Shown: in pieces, positions 1 through 6,813 of the stretch | Position numbering within the stretch: the stretch's first letter is position 1 | Layout: every line of letters starts with the position of its first letter | Source: Alphaproteobacteria bacterium | Lineage (GTDB): Bacteria > Pseudomonadota > Alphaproteobacteria > Bin95 | DNA: 18,424 nucleotides | Reading direction: 5' to 3' | Assembly (NCBI GenBank): GCA_022822125.1 | Contig: JAJECF010000192.1 | Span: 1 to 18,424 of the forward strand | Notes under the pieces: model-generated | What the model saw: the letters and a program-made list of their open reading frames with translations, nothing else | What the model was told of the DNA's origin: nothing | Database searches by the model: none | Translations under genes and position numbers: made by a program

Positions 1-1386
1 GACGAGGGCTCGCTCGCTTCCACCGTGCAGGCGCGGGACCTGCTCCGGATCGCCAACGCGCTGCGCATTCCCCGCCTGGTGCTGGTGGGCGACGCGAAAC
101 AGCTCGACGCGGTGGACGCCGGCAAGCCCTTCGCCCAGCTCCAGGCCGCCGGCATGAAGACCGCGGTCATGGACGAGATCATGCGCCAGCGCGATCCCGC
201 CCTGAAACAGGCCGTCGAGGCGAGCCTCAAGGGCGAGATCGACAGGGCGTTCGACAGGCTCGGAGACAATGTCGCCGAGGTGAAGCCCGACAATATCGCC
301 GGCGCGGTCGCCGCAAGATGGCTCGCGCTTTCTGACGAGGCGCGGGCGAACACCGGGGTGATGGCGCCCTCCCACGAGCTCCGCCGGGAGATCAACGGCC
401 ATATCCGCGAGCGCCTCGCCCGCGAGGGCCGCATCCACGGACCCGCCATGGAGTCCGAACGGCTGGTCTCGAAGGGCTATACCAATGCGGAGAAGGCGCT
501 CGCCGGCAACTACGCCATGGGCGAGGTGGTCGCGTTCCACCGCCCCTACAAGCGGATCGGGATCGAGAAGGGCGACGAGCGCCGGGTCATGGGCGTCGAT
601 TACAAGGCCGACGCCGTGCTGCTGGAGGACGGCAAGGGCGGTCAGGTCGCCTGGAAGCCGGCCGAGATCGGCGGGCGAAGAGGCGGCAGCGAGGTCTACG
701 AGCTCGAGAAGATCGAGCTCCGGGCCGGCGACCGCATCCGCTGGACCCGCAACGATGCCGGTCTCGGCCTCGTCAACTCCCGCACGGCCGAGGTGGTGTC
801 GGTGAAGGCCGGGCGGGTGATGTTCCGCCTCGAGGACGGCAAGACGCTGGAGCTGGGGAAGGGAGATCCGCAGCTGCGCCATCTCGACCATGCCTGGGCG
901 TCCACCGTGCATGCCTTCCAGGGCCGCACGGTGGACAATGTCATCGCGGCGATGGAAGCGCGCCATCCGCATCTCACCACGCAGAAGAGCTTCTATGTCG
1001 AGATCAGCCGGGCGCGCGACCGGGCCGAACTGGTGACGGACAATATCCGGGCGCTCCGCCAGCAGCTGGAGAAAGCCACCGGCGAGCGCATCGCAGCCCT
1101 CGAAGCCATCGGCGAGATGCCCGGCGAAGACCCCGGCAACAGGGACGGCAGGGGTCGTGCGGAGGGGCCGCAGCAGGAAAGGCAAGCGGGACGGGATGCC
1201 GCCAGGGCGGAAGGCCGGCCCGCGGCGGCTGCGAAAGTCCCGGGAAAGACCCCGCCGAAGAGCCGGTCGCAACCGGAGCGCGGCGCCGGGAACGGCAAGG
1301 CCGGACGCGCCGGAAAATCCTCCGCCAGAGAACCGGAACCGCCGTCGCGCGGGCGCGAACGGGGCGGCATGGACCTCGGATTGTGA
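1..1386 (+). CDS. MobF (TrwC/TraI-type) conjugative relaxase, C-terminal helicase half; 5' end outside window
   Basis: The reading frame is open from base 1, so the N-terminal relaxase domain (catalytic tyrosines, His triad) lies outside the window; 461 residues are visible. They begin inside the Walker B motif (DEGSLAST, residues 1-8). RecD-like superfamily 1 helicase motifs follow: GDAKQL at about 30-35, the QGR-containing STVHAFQGRT at about 301-310, and YVEISRARDR at about 332-341. After about residue 375 the protein becomes a low-complexity, highly charged tail rich in Arg, Gly and Pro, common in this family. In MobF enzymes the relaxase nicks oriT and stays on the 5' end while the helicase tracks along and unwinds the plasmid. 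A Ti-type TraA (MobQ) also carries such a helicase; MobF is favoured by overall resemblance from memory. A strong promoter starts 47 bases after the stop, so the next gene need not depend on this transcript. Confidence 0.9.
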   Translation, partial: DEGSLASTVQARDLLRIANALRIPRLVLVGDAKQLDAVDAGKPFAQLQAAGMKTAVMDEIMRQRDPALKQAVEASLKGEIDRAFDRLGDNVAEVKPDNIAGAVAARWLALSDEARANTGVMAPSHELRREINGHIRERLAREGRIHGPAMESERLVSKGYTNAEKALAGNYAMGEVVAFHRPYKRIGIEKGDERRVMGVDYKADAVLLEDGKGGQVAWKPAEIGGRRGGSEVYELEKIELRAGDRIRWTRNDAGLGLVNSRTAEVVSVKAGRVMFRLEDGKTLELGKGDPQLRHLDHAWASTVHAFQGRTVDNVIAAMEARHPHLTTQKSFYVEISRARDRAELVTDNIRALRQQLEKATGERIAALEAIGEMPGEDPGNRDGRGRAEGPQQERQAGRDAARAEGRPAAAAKVPGKTPPKSRSQPERGAGNGKAGRAGKSSAREPEPPSRGRERGGMDLGL

Positions 1387-1432
1387 GGACGCGCAGCAAA
1401 AGCTTCCCGACGCTGCTGTCCTGCCGATGTTG

Positions 1433-1461
1433 TTGACCGTCGGCGCCGAAGCGCCTATAGA
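1433..1461 (+). promoter_or_regulatory. Sigma70-like promoter upstream of NYN gene
   Basis: TTGACC at 1433-1438 and TATAGA at 1456-1461 are separated by exactly 17 bases. Transcription would start near 1468, placing the hairpin at 1478-1510 at the very start of the message. This is the clearest consensus promoter seen in the window; most other genes here show only ribosome binding sites. Confidence 0.65.
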
Positions 1462-1477
1462 CTAGCCCTCAATTGCG

Positions 1478-1517
1478 CCCCGCCGGACTCGCCGAAAGGC
1501 CCCGGCGGGGTTATTTG
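1478..1517 (+). terminator. Intrinsic-terminator-like hairpin between relaxase and NYN gene
   Basis: A perfect 9-bp stem, CCCCGCCGG (1478-1486) with CCGGCGGGG (1502-1510), encloses a 15-base loop and is followed by TTATTTG. It could end relaxase transcription. However, it lies downstream of a strong promoter and only 10 bases before the NYN start codon, so it would also act as a 5'-leader attenuator on that gene. Confidence 0.65.
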
Positions 1518-1527
1518 TGCGCGGGTC

Positions 1528-2154
1528 ATGCCGATGGAGCCGGAAAGCAAACGCGCCGTTTCGTTTATCGATGGCCAGAACCTGTTCCGGCATGCCATGG
1601 ATGCCTTCGGCCACCATCATCCCAATTACGATCCGGCCAAACTCGCGGCAGCCGTCTGCGCCGCCAACGGATGGCTCGATGTCGGCGTCCGCTTCTACAC
1701 CGGCGTTCCGGACGCCGACAGGTCGCCGATGTGGCATGGCTACTGGATGCGGCGCCTGACCGCCATGCGTCGCGCCGGCATCGTCGTAACCTCCCGGCGG
1801 CTGCGCTACCGGATCGAGCGGATTCGTCTTGCGGATGGCGCGACACACGATGTGCCGGTGCAGCGGGAGAAGGGAATCGATCTCCGGCTCGGCCTCGATA
1901 TCGTCCGCATGGCGCGCAACGGCGAGTTCGATGTGGCGGTGATCTTCAGCCAGGACCAGGACCTTGCCGAGGTGGCGCGCGAAATCCGGGATATCTCGCG
2001 GGCCCGGAACTGCTGGCTGAAGGTCGTCTCGGCCTTTCCCCATGGACCGGACGCGAGCTCCAGCCGCGGTATCGACAGGACCGACTGGTTCCGGATGGAC
2101 CGGGAATTCTACGATGCCTGCCTCGATCCGAGAGACTATCGCCCTCGCCGCTGA
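1528..2154 (+). CDS. NYN-domain (PIN-like) putative RNase
   Basis: 208 residues forming a single NYN domain. Visible signatures are FIDGQN at residues 13-18, REKGID at 113-118 followed by an amphipathic LRLGLDIVRMA stretch, and FSQDQDL at about 140-146. Acidic residues D15, D118, D143 and D145 are placed like the metal-binding aspartates of PIN/NYN nucleases (LabA/DUF88 group), so metal-dependent RNA cleavage is the expected activity; substrate unknown. Start: ATG at 1528 or the in-frame ATG at 1534; neither has a convincing Shine-Dalgarno sequence. The gene sits alone behind its own promoter and leader hairpin, which fits tight expression control. NYN proteins are common on alphaproteobacterial mobile elements, both as toxins and as housekeeping RNases. 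Confidence 0.85.
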   Translation: MPMEPESKRAVSFIDGQNLFRHAMDAFGHHHPNYDPAKLAAAVCAANGWLDVGVRFYTGVPDADRSPMWHGYWMRRLTAMRRAGIVVTSRRLRYRIERIRLADGATHDVPVQREKGIDLRLGLDIVRMARNGEFDVAVIFSQDQDLAEVAREIRDISRARNCWLKVVSAFPHGPDASSSRGIDRTDWFRMDREFYDACLDPRDYRPRR

Positions 2155-2258
2155 ACGAGCACACGCGCCGGAACATGCTTGCCGTGGGGCCCAAAACCAA
2201 TGCCTCGCAGGCGATCAGAGCGGTTACAGGACAGAAGTCAAACCGCAAGGAATGACCG

Positions 2259-2423
2259 ATGACGGGTCTGAGCGTTCTCTACGCCGGCAAGGCGACCGAT
2301 GACCGGGAATGGGTGACGATCCCCGACAGGGCCAGAACCAAGCGGCTGAGGGAAGTGTACTGGGCGCGACGGGCGGAACCGAAGCCCGGCGGAAAGCGGT
2401 TTCTGGGGATGGGCCTGCAATGA
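2259..2423 (+). CDS. Small ORF (54 aa), probably the 5' part of the downstream gene
   Basis: ATG at 2259 is preceded by AAGGA (2247-2251) at good spacing. The 54-residue product is basic and contains a WVTIPDRARTKRLREVYWARR stretch; no family is recognised. The TGA at 2421-2423 is in the same frame as the long ORF starting at 2493, and no other stop lies between them. The 69 intervening bases use mostly G or C at third codon positions, like real coding DNA. It may therefore be the N-terminus of one roughly 394-residue protein interrupted by a nonsense codon, or a separate small gene. A competing ATG at 2252 opens only a 16-codon frame. Confidence 0.4.
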   Translation: MTGLSVLYAGKATDDREWVTIPDRARTKRLREVYWARRAEPKPGGKRFLGMGLQ

Positions 2424-2492
2424 CGGACGGACCGGGGCGAGATCGGCAGAAGGGCCGATGAGCCGGGTGACGGGTTCTTCTACGTCGTCGAC

Positions 2493-3446
2493 ATGATGCC
2501 GCCGGTAGAGGAATGCTTCGAATGGCTGGAAGTCACCGAGGTGTTCACGACGGTTCCGGCATCGCAGATCGAAGCGGCGATGAGGGCATGGAACGGCATT
2601 CCCGGCCAACAGACGGTGGACTTCGACGAATTCCGGAAGGGTCTGAAGCTGAAGCGCCCGTCGAGGATGGAGCAAAGAAGGGCTGCGGACCGGGTGATCG
2701 CGCAGGTGGAGAGGAAGCTGGCAAAGGCCTCGTACCGTGAGTTGCTGGAGAAATACGGCTACGGGACGCTGGTGGTGGGTATGCCGCTCTGGTTCGCAAC
2801 TCATCCCGACGACCCGTTCCGGGCCGAAAACGCGCTCGACGACTTCATGACGCGAACGGGGCTGGGCCTTGAGGATATCGAGCGCAGGATACTGAAGAAG
2901 CCGAACTGCCCGTTCCGGAGGGTCATCGTGACATGGGACACGACTCCGCAGGCGTGGCGGGACTGGCACGAAAGAAAGTCGGACGGATATGAAGAGACGG
3001 CCTCCGCGAGCCTGGACAACTCCATCGCCATGGCGCTGTGGGGGACGCTCTCGGACAGTCTGGAAAAGGCTGTATCCGATGCGAAACTCCCGGAGAGCGA
3101 GGCGCCGTCATTCAGCATGCATCTCGACGCGAAGGTGCAGAAGAAGGCAACTGGCAAGGGACCCTATCCGGCAATCGTCCAGACTGTCCGGAAACTCATC
3201 CGCGAGCAGGGGAGCGGAAATCCCCTTGGGCTCGGGACAATGTTGAGGTGGAGGATCGCCCTGCTGCTCTGCAAGCTGCTGTGTTTCGTGAGGCTTCGCG
3301 GACTCGAAGGGCTGGAGCGATGGGTCATGCGCAAGTTTTCCGTATCGCACGCGTGGCGCGTGGGGGCCTTAGGGCGAAAGATGCGGCGGCTCTATCGGGA
3401 AAGCAGACGAAGGTATCGGGTGCGCAACGGGGCGGCGCCCGGCTAA
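2493..3446 (+). CDS. Unrecognised 317-aa protein, possibly a truncated gene
   Basis: No known family recognised. The start is the ATG ATG pair at 2493, without a good Shine-Dalgarno sequence, and in-frame coding-like sequence (ending DGFFYVVD) continues upstream to the TGA at 2421. The middle is soluble and mixed in charge. Near the C-terminus a short hydrophobic run, RIALLLCKLLCFVRL (about 251-265), is followed by a very basic tail rich in Arg, suggesting membrane association or nucleic-acid contact. Codon use looks less GC-biased than in the neighbours. The stop codon overlaps the stop of the convergent RHH gene by four bases (3443-3446), so no terminator separates the two transcripts and mutual antisense transcription is likely. 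Confidence 0.7.
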   Translation: MMPPVEECFEWLEVTEVFTTVPASQIEAAMRAWNGIPGQQTVDFDEFRKGLKLKRPSRMEQRRAADRVIAQVERKLAKASYRELLEKYGYGTLVVGMPLWFATHPDDPFRAENALDDFMTRTGLGLEDIERRILKKPNCPFRRVIVTWDTTPQAWRDWHERKSDGYEETASASLDNSIAMALWGTLSDSLEKAVSDAKLPESEAPSFSMHLDAKVQKKATGKGPYPAIVQTVRKLIREQGSGNPLGLGTMLRWRIALLLCKLLCFVRLRGLEGLERWVMRKFSVSHAWRVGALGRKMRRLYRESRRRYRVRNGAAPG

Positions 3447-3826
3447 TCGTCCGGCCCTTCAAGGATCGAGTTCTGGAATTCGCGCGTGGCCTCGACCAAC
3501 CGGTCCAGCTCCTCGCCGCGCCCCTGGCTGACCATTTCATCGCGCTTCAGCGTCGCCAGGATGTGGGTGCTGCGGAATATCCGTTCGATCAGCTCCGCAT
3601 GGTGCGCCGGAAGGGCGTCTCCACGGGCGCCGTATCGCCCGCCGGCGACGCCGAGCGCGGCGTGGCGCACGAAGGCCGCGGCGTTCATGTCGCGCTCGGC
3701 GGCGGCCTCTTCGACCGTTTGCCACTCCGAATCGGAGAAGCGGATCGAGCGGGCGCGGCGGGACGCGCCGCCCTTTTCCTCCGATCCCGGTCCGGCTTCC
3801 GTCGCATTGTTAGTCGTTTCGTTCAT
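3443..3826 (-). CDS. Ribbon-helix-helix relaxosome/mobilization accessory protein (MobC/TrwA-like)
   Basis: 127 residues from the ATG at 3826; GGAG lies about nine bases upstream. After a polar N-terminus comes a ribbon-helix-helix pattern: strand RARSIRFSD (24-32), helix EWQTVEEAAAERD (34-46), turn MNAAA, helix AFVRHAALG (51-59). The second half (LIERIFRSTHILATLKRDEM and onwards) is helical, as in MobC/TraJ-type accessory proteins. Such proteins bind oriT beside the relaxase, help melt the nic region and often repress their own promoter. The context supports this: a gene-free region with four identical palindromes lies directly upstream and a MobF relaxase is encoded nearby. In-frame upstream sequence exists but reads like non-coding DNA, so the internal ATG is preferred. 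Confidence 0.8.
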   Translation of the reverse strand: MNETTNNATEAGPGSEEKGGASRRARSIRFSDSEWQTVEEAAAERDMNAAAFVRHAALGVAGGRYGARGDALPAHHAELIERIFRSTHILATLKRDEMVSQGRGEELDRLVEATREFQNSILEGPDD

Positions 3827-3964
3827 TCCGGCAGCTCCGGCAGGTCGGCAGCGCGTGTCAATTGCGATCGGAAACTTCCCGTCTTCCGGATCGAAAGGCT
3901 CCCATCCGGGGCGCGGTGAGCGGCCGTCTCGGCGATTCCCCGCCCGCTTGGAGCCGCTCCGAGG

Positions 3965-4128
3965 CGTATGCTCATGGCATACGGAACCGGCGCGGAGGGG
4001 CGGGTCGGGCGTATGCTCGGAGCATACAGGACCGGCGGCCGGGATGCGAGGGACGTATGCTCCGAGCATACGCAAGATCGCAAGGCCAGGGATTTCAAGG
4101 GGATAGGCTCCGTATGCTCTGAGCATAC
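3965..4128. repeat. Array of four GTATGCTC-N-GAGCATAC palindromes
   Basis: Three copies are perfect 8-bp inverted repeats around one variable base: 4011-4027 (centre G), 4055-4071 (centre C) and 4112-4128 (centre T). The first, at 3966-3982, is GTATGC-TCATG-GCATAC, with shortened arms. Centres lie about 45, 44 and 57 bp apart. The sequence between copies is unrelated, so only the palindromes are conserved, as expected of binding sites for a dimeric protein. The nearest candidate is the RHH protein encoded just downstream on the minus strand. Confidence 0.85.
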
Positions 4129-4650
4129 AAGCCGCCAAACAAGAACCGGGCGGCGAAGGTCGTCGAAAGGTGGCATATGGCCCTGCAAGGCCGGTCCCTG
4201 CGCGCGCACGCGCCCTCTGCATCATCGATGCGTGGGGTGTGGAACCAAAAGCCGACCCGGGCGGTCGGGACGACCGAAATGCGCAGCATTGAGGATGAGG
4301 ACATCGACGCCGGGGAACCCGGTGGAGGGGAGCCGCCGCGGCGATTGAGCGGCGCGGCCTTGCCGCCGCGAGCGCGGGCGCTCGTGCGAGCACTGCTGCA
4401 GGGCGCCGTGCGGCGGGCGGTGAACGGCGAAGCCGTCGCCGGCGACGCACGGAGTGCAGCGGCGACGAGCCGAGGCGATGCCCGCAGCCGGCGCAGCCGG
4501 CCAGGGCGAGCGAGGCGAGCTGCCGGGCAAGCGGAGCGCGCAGCGACCGAAGGGAGCGGAGGCGCGAGGGATAGGAGCGGTTATCGCAGCGAGCGCCAGC
4601 GAGTGGAGATTTGAGCGGATAGCCCGGTCGCGAAGCGGCGCGCCCGACCA

Positions 4651-4674
4651 CATCGGATAGACGCGCAAAGGCGC
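4651..4674 (-). other. Candidate nic region of oriT (TrwC-like)
   Basis: Read on the minus strand, a small GCGC-CTTT-GCGC hairpin (4674 to 4663) is followed by GTCTATCC (4662 to 4655). The MobF plasmid R388 is known to be nicked at GTCT/ATAG just 3' of a hairpin, and this region has a MobF relaxase and an RHH protein nearby. The stem is short and its distance to GTCTAT is smaller than in R388. This is a candidate by resemblance only. Confidence 0.3.
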
Positions 4675-4759
4675 ATTGCTGTCGCGCGCCGTGGTCGGCA
4701 CCGGCGTCACGATCGTCGCGGGCGTCATCGTCAGGGAAGCGAGCATTGCGAGCGTCAGG

Positions 4760-4795
4760 CCCGGACGGCGGTCCGGGGCCAGCCGGGGGCTGGCC
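4760..4795. repeat. Two adjacent GC-rich hairpins
   Basis: CCCGGAC (4760-4766) pairs with GTCCGGG (4771-4777) around GGCG. GGCCAGC (4777-4783) pairs with GCTGGCC (4789-4795) around CGGGG. Both arms are perfect 7-bp matches and the hairpins touch. Neither has a T-tract, so they are not obvious terminators. Confidence 0.55.
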
Positions 4796-5053
4796 GTGTC
4801 AATGGCAAACGAAAACCGGACATTTCTGCGCCGGGCGCCGGGTCGCGGCGTGATGCAGCCTGCGCTGCGCACGACGCGGCCCGGCGCCCGGCGCTACGCT
4901 CGGTCTCCCGGCGCGCACCCGTCACGGTCTTGCCACACAAGAGGCAAGCTCGCGCCCGGAGACGCTGCCCGCAGGAACGAGGACAGCAGCGGAGGGCGTA
5001 GGTTGCCGGTTGCCGGTGCAGAATGGATGCAGGCGGAGGGCCGGGTCTTCAGA

Positions 5054-5109
5054 GAAACATCCGCACGGCGCAAGCCGCCGCGAAGCGGCCCGGAGGGTGC
5101 GCATGTTTC
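5054..5109. repeat. 13-bp inverted repeat with inner hairpin
   Basis: GAAACATCCGCAC (5054-5066) and GTGCGCATGTTTC (5097-5109) match at 12 of 13 positions as an inverted repeat. Between them, GCCGC and GCGGC form a smaller stem. Function unknown; it could be a recombinase or regulator site, or part of the transfer origin. Confidence 0.55.
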
Positions 5110-5243
5110 GGCCCGGCCCGGTCCATCGCCTCGGCCGGACCTCTCGACCGCCACGATGCGGTCCCGGCAGCCCGGGGGCGGCGAGCGCGGCGCGAAGCGC
5201 GCGCGAGGCGTCGGCGATGCCGCGTCATCGGTGTGCGCACAGG

Positions 5244-5283
5244 AAAACGGGCCGCGCCGCCGCCGGAGCGACGACGCGGCCCG
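5244..5283 (-). terminator. Intrinsic terminator after the DUF2493 gene
   Basis: On the minus strand a 9-bp stem, CGGGCCGCG with CGCGGCCCG (5283-5275 and 5256-5248), is followed by TTTT (5247-5244). It begins 14 bases past the DUF2493 stop codon and would close the long minus-strand gene run before the gene-free region. Confidence 0.75.
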
Positions 5284-5297
5284 CGAGGTGTTTGCGA

Positions 5298-6221
5298 CTA
5301 TGCCGCGACGCGCTGCACCGGGATGCCGAGCTGCCGGGCCTTGTCGACGAGGTTCTCGGTGATGCCGGAGCCGGGGAACGCGATCACGCCCTTCGGCAGG
5401 AGGTTGCGCAGTTCGTCATTGCGGCGGAACGGGGCGGCGCGGCCGTGGCGGTCCCAGTCGGGCTTGCAGACGACCTGGTGGACGCCGTTGCGGTCTGCCC
5501 ACTGTGCCGCGATCTTCTCGACGCCGGGACCGCCGCCATGCACGAGCACCATGTCGGCATATTTGGCGCGGACCTTGTCGAGGCGCTCGATGACCGCTGC
5601 CGGATTGGCGATGTCCCTGCCGCCGGCGATGGCGACGAGGGTGCCCTGCGGCATGTGGGCCATGGTCTCACGGTCCTTGCGGGCCCGGATGAAGTCGCGC
5701 GCATCGATGGCGGCGGAGGTCAGCTTGCCGGTGCGGCTTGCGTGGCTGCCGTATCGGGGCCGCCATGTGTCGCCGGTGATGCTGCGATAGGCCTCGGCGG
5801 CGGTGTCGCGCATGATCTCGAAGGCGTCGCGTCGGGCTCCGAGGTTCTGCGCGCGGTCGGTGACGAGCTCCAGTTCGCGCGACTTGATCTCGGTGCCGTC
5901 CTGCTCGCGCTGCAGGTCGCGGAGGTCGGGCATGAGCTTGTCGGCGGCGCGGTCGAGGCGCTGTGTCTGGGCATGGAGCATGTTGACGAAGCCCCAGAGC
6001 AGGCTCTCGCGTTCGTCGGCCATCTGCACGCCCTCGGGAGCGACGCCCTCGGCCAGGATGCGGAAGGCTTCGGCGACGGCGGCGAGCGCATCGTCCTTGT
6101 CCCAGATGTCGCGGGGGTCGAACTCGTCGCGGTCGGGGGTTGCGCCGAAGAGGGCCGCGTTCTCGCAGACGGTCGCGGTGACGGACTGTCCGGCGGTCTC
6201 GATGTTGTGGATGAGGTTCAT
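5298..6221 (-). CDS. DUF2493 (YspA/SLOG-type) protein
   Basis: 307 residues from the ATG at 6221, which has a strong AAGGAG six bases upstream. The N-terminal 190 residues are helical and plasmid-specific (IWDKDDALAAVAEAF, then LHAQTQRLDRAADKL). The C-terminal domain has the DUF2493 pattern: VAIAGGRDIAN (about 196-206), MVLVHGGGPGVEKIA (224-238), PDWDRHGRAAPFRRN (254-268) and FPGSGITENL (282-291). These are Rossmann-like SLOG proteins expected to bind a nucleotide or NAD-derived ligand; the precise ligand is unknown. It is the last gene before an intrinsic terminator. The same initiation cassette (AGGAGATCGTCATG) precedes ssb. Translation could be extended upstream to 6773, but that sequence is shadow-like. 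Confidence 0.88.
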   Translation of the reverse strand: MNLIHNIETAGQSVTATVCENAALFGATPDRDEFDPRDIWDKDDALAAVAEAFRILAEGVAPEGVQMADERESLLWGFVNMLHAQTQRLDRAADKLMPDLRDLQREQDGTEIKSRELELVTDRAQNLGARRDAFEIMRDTAAEAYRSITGDTWRPRYGSHASRTGKLTSAAIDARDFIRARKDRETMAHMPQGTLVAIAGGRDIANPAAVIERLDKVRAKYADMVLVHGGGPGVEKIAAQWADRNGVHQVVCKPDWDRHGRAAPFRRNDELRNLLPKGVIAFPGSGITENLVDKARQLGIPVQRVAA

Positions 6222-6363
6222 GACGATCTCCTTGTCGATCGGTTTGCACGTTCGGGGCCGATCCCCGATGTGATGTCCTGTTGGGTCACGCGCGCGGACC
6301 GCAGCCACGCGGGGTTGGTGGAGCCTGGCGTTGCGTCGGGGCGAGTGGTGCGGGCGCAGGGCC

Positions 6364-6813
6364 TTAGCGGAGCCTGGCGAGGAACGAGCCCTGGCGGAGC
6401 TTTGGCCCGAGCCACGGTCGCCCCGGCGCAATGCCTGGCGGAGCCTCCCCGCGCCGGAGCGGAGCGGAGGACCCGCAGGGTTGGCGGAGGGAGCACGTGT
6501 GGCACAATGGGACAGCACAGCGGTTGGCCAATTCTCTCCCCCTGCACGGACCCCATGGGCGTCGCCGTGCGGCACGTCCTGCGAAGCGGTTCCCGGACCT
6601 GTCGGCCATGCTTGCAAGCGGAGCGCGCAGGGAGCGCCAGAGATCGGCGCGGTAGCGGGCGATGACCTCCTCGCGCGTGCCGCTGCGGCCGGTGCGCCAC
6701 GGGTTCCCCCATTTCGTGCGGCGGTCGACCAGCACGGTGTTTCCCACGACATGCGCATGGTCGAACGCCTCACGCAGCCCGGGCTCGCGGTTCAGGTTGA
6801 TGATGGCATCCAT
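6364..6813 (-). CDS. DUF4326-type protein with a lost or replaced C-terminus
   Basis: 149 residues from the ATG at 6813, preceded by GAGGAGGGAG. The start overlaps the end of the toprim gene by 22 bases, implying translational coupling. The first 60 residues match the DUF4326 start: TVLVDRRTKWGNPW (about 29-42) and GTREEVIARYRADLWRSL (47-64). The second half of the domain, where the family has an LACWCAP-PCHGDVL-type motif, is absent. The frame instead runs into Arg/Pro/Ala-rich sequence resembling non-coding DNA, up to the stop at 6364. The switch occurs at a 17-base string (6614-6630) also present at 4527-4543. Probably a truncated gene whose product may not be functional. CAVPLCHTC at about residues 98-106 vaguely resembles the missing motif and could be a decayed remnant. 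Confidence 0.6.
   Translation of the reverse strand: MDAIINLNREPGLREAFDHAHVVGNTVLVDRRTKWGNPWRTGRSGTREEVIARYRADLWRSLRAPLASMADRSGNRFAGRAARRRPWGPCRGRELANRCAVPLCHTCSLRQPCGSSAPLRRGEAPPGIAPGRPWLGPKLRQGSFLARLR

Larger units (their letters stand above)
3827..5243. other. Gene-free control region, candidate oriT
   Basis: About 1.4 kb with no convincing coding sequence: every open frame has shadow-like, Arg/Ala/Pro-rich composition. It holds the four-palindrome array (3965-4128), a GCGAG/GGAGC-rich stretch (about 4370-4620), a possible TrwC-like nic sequence (4651-4674), twin hairpins (4760-4795), a 6-bp inverted repeat CTTGCC/GGCAAG (4929-4948) and a 13-bp inverted repeat with one mismatch (5054-5109). 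It lies between the RHH gene and the DUF2493 gene. The concentration of symmetric sequences beside a relaxosome-type gene is what an origin of transfer looks like. Confidence 0.55.

Noticed and set aside
2175..2255. 26-codon ORF starting MLAVGPKTNASQ
   Set aside because: No ribosome binding site and no recognisable similarity; it ends at an ATGA overlap with a 16-codon frame, which is weak support.
3833..3861. TTGACA at 3861-3856 (minus) as the RHH gene's promoter
   Set aside because: A perfect -35 box, but at 17 bases the -10 position reads GGAGCT and overlaps the ribosome site, so no promoter can be supported.
3965..4128. CRISPR array
   Set aside because: Repeats are only 17-19 bp palindromes with few copies and uneven spacing, and no cas genes are present.
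3827..4651. N-terminal extension of the RHH protein up to 4651
   Set aside because: The extension runs through the palindrome array and reads like non-coding sequence; the ATG at 3826 gives a normal-length RHH protein.
4222..4872. Long open frames on both strands through 3827-5243
   Set aside because: Composition is Arg/Ala/Pro/Gly-rich with no family resemblance; several frames are open at once, as expected from GC-rich non-coding DNA.
6222..6773. N-terminal extension of the DUF2493 protein
   Set aside because: Sequence is shadow-like, and the ATG at 6221 has a strong AAGGAG and shares the initiation cassette of ssb.
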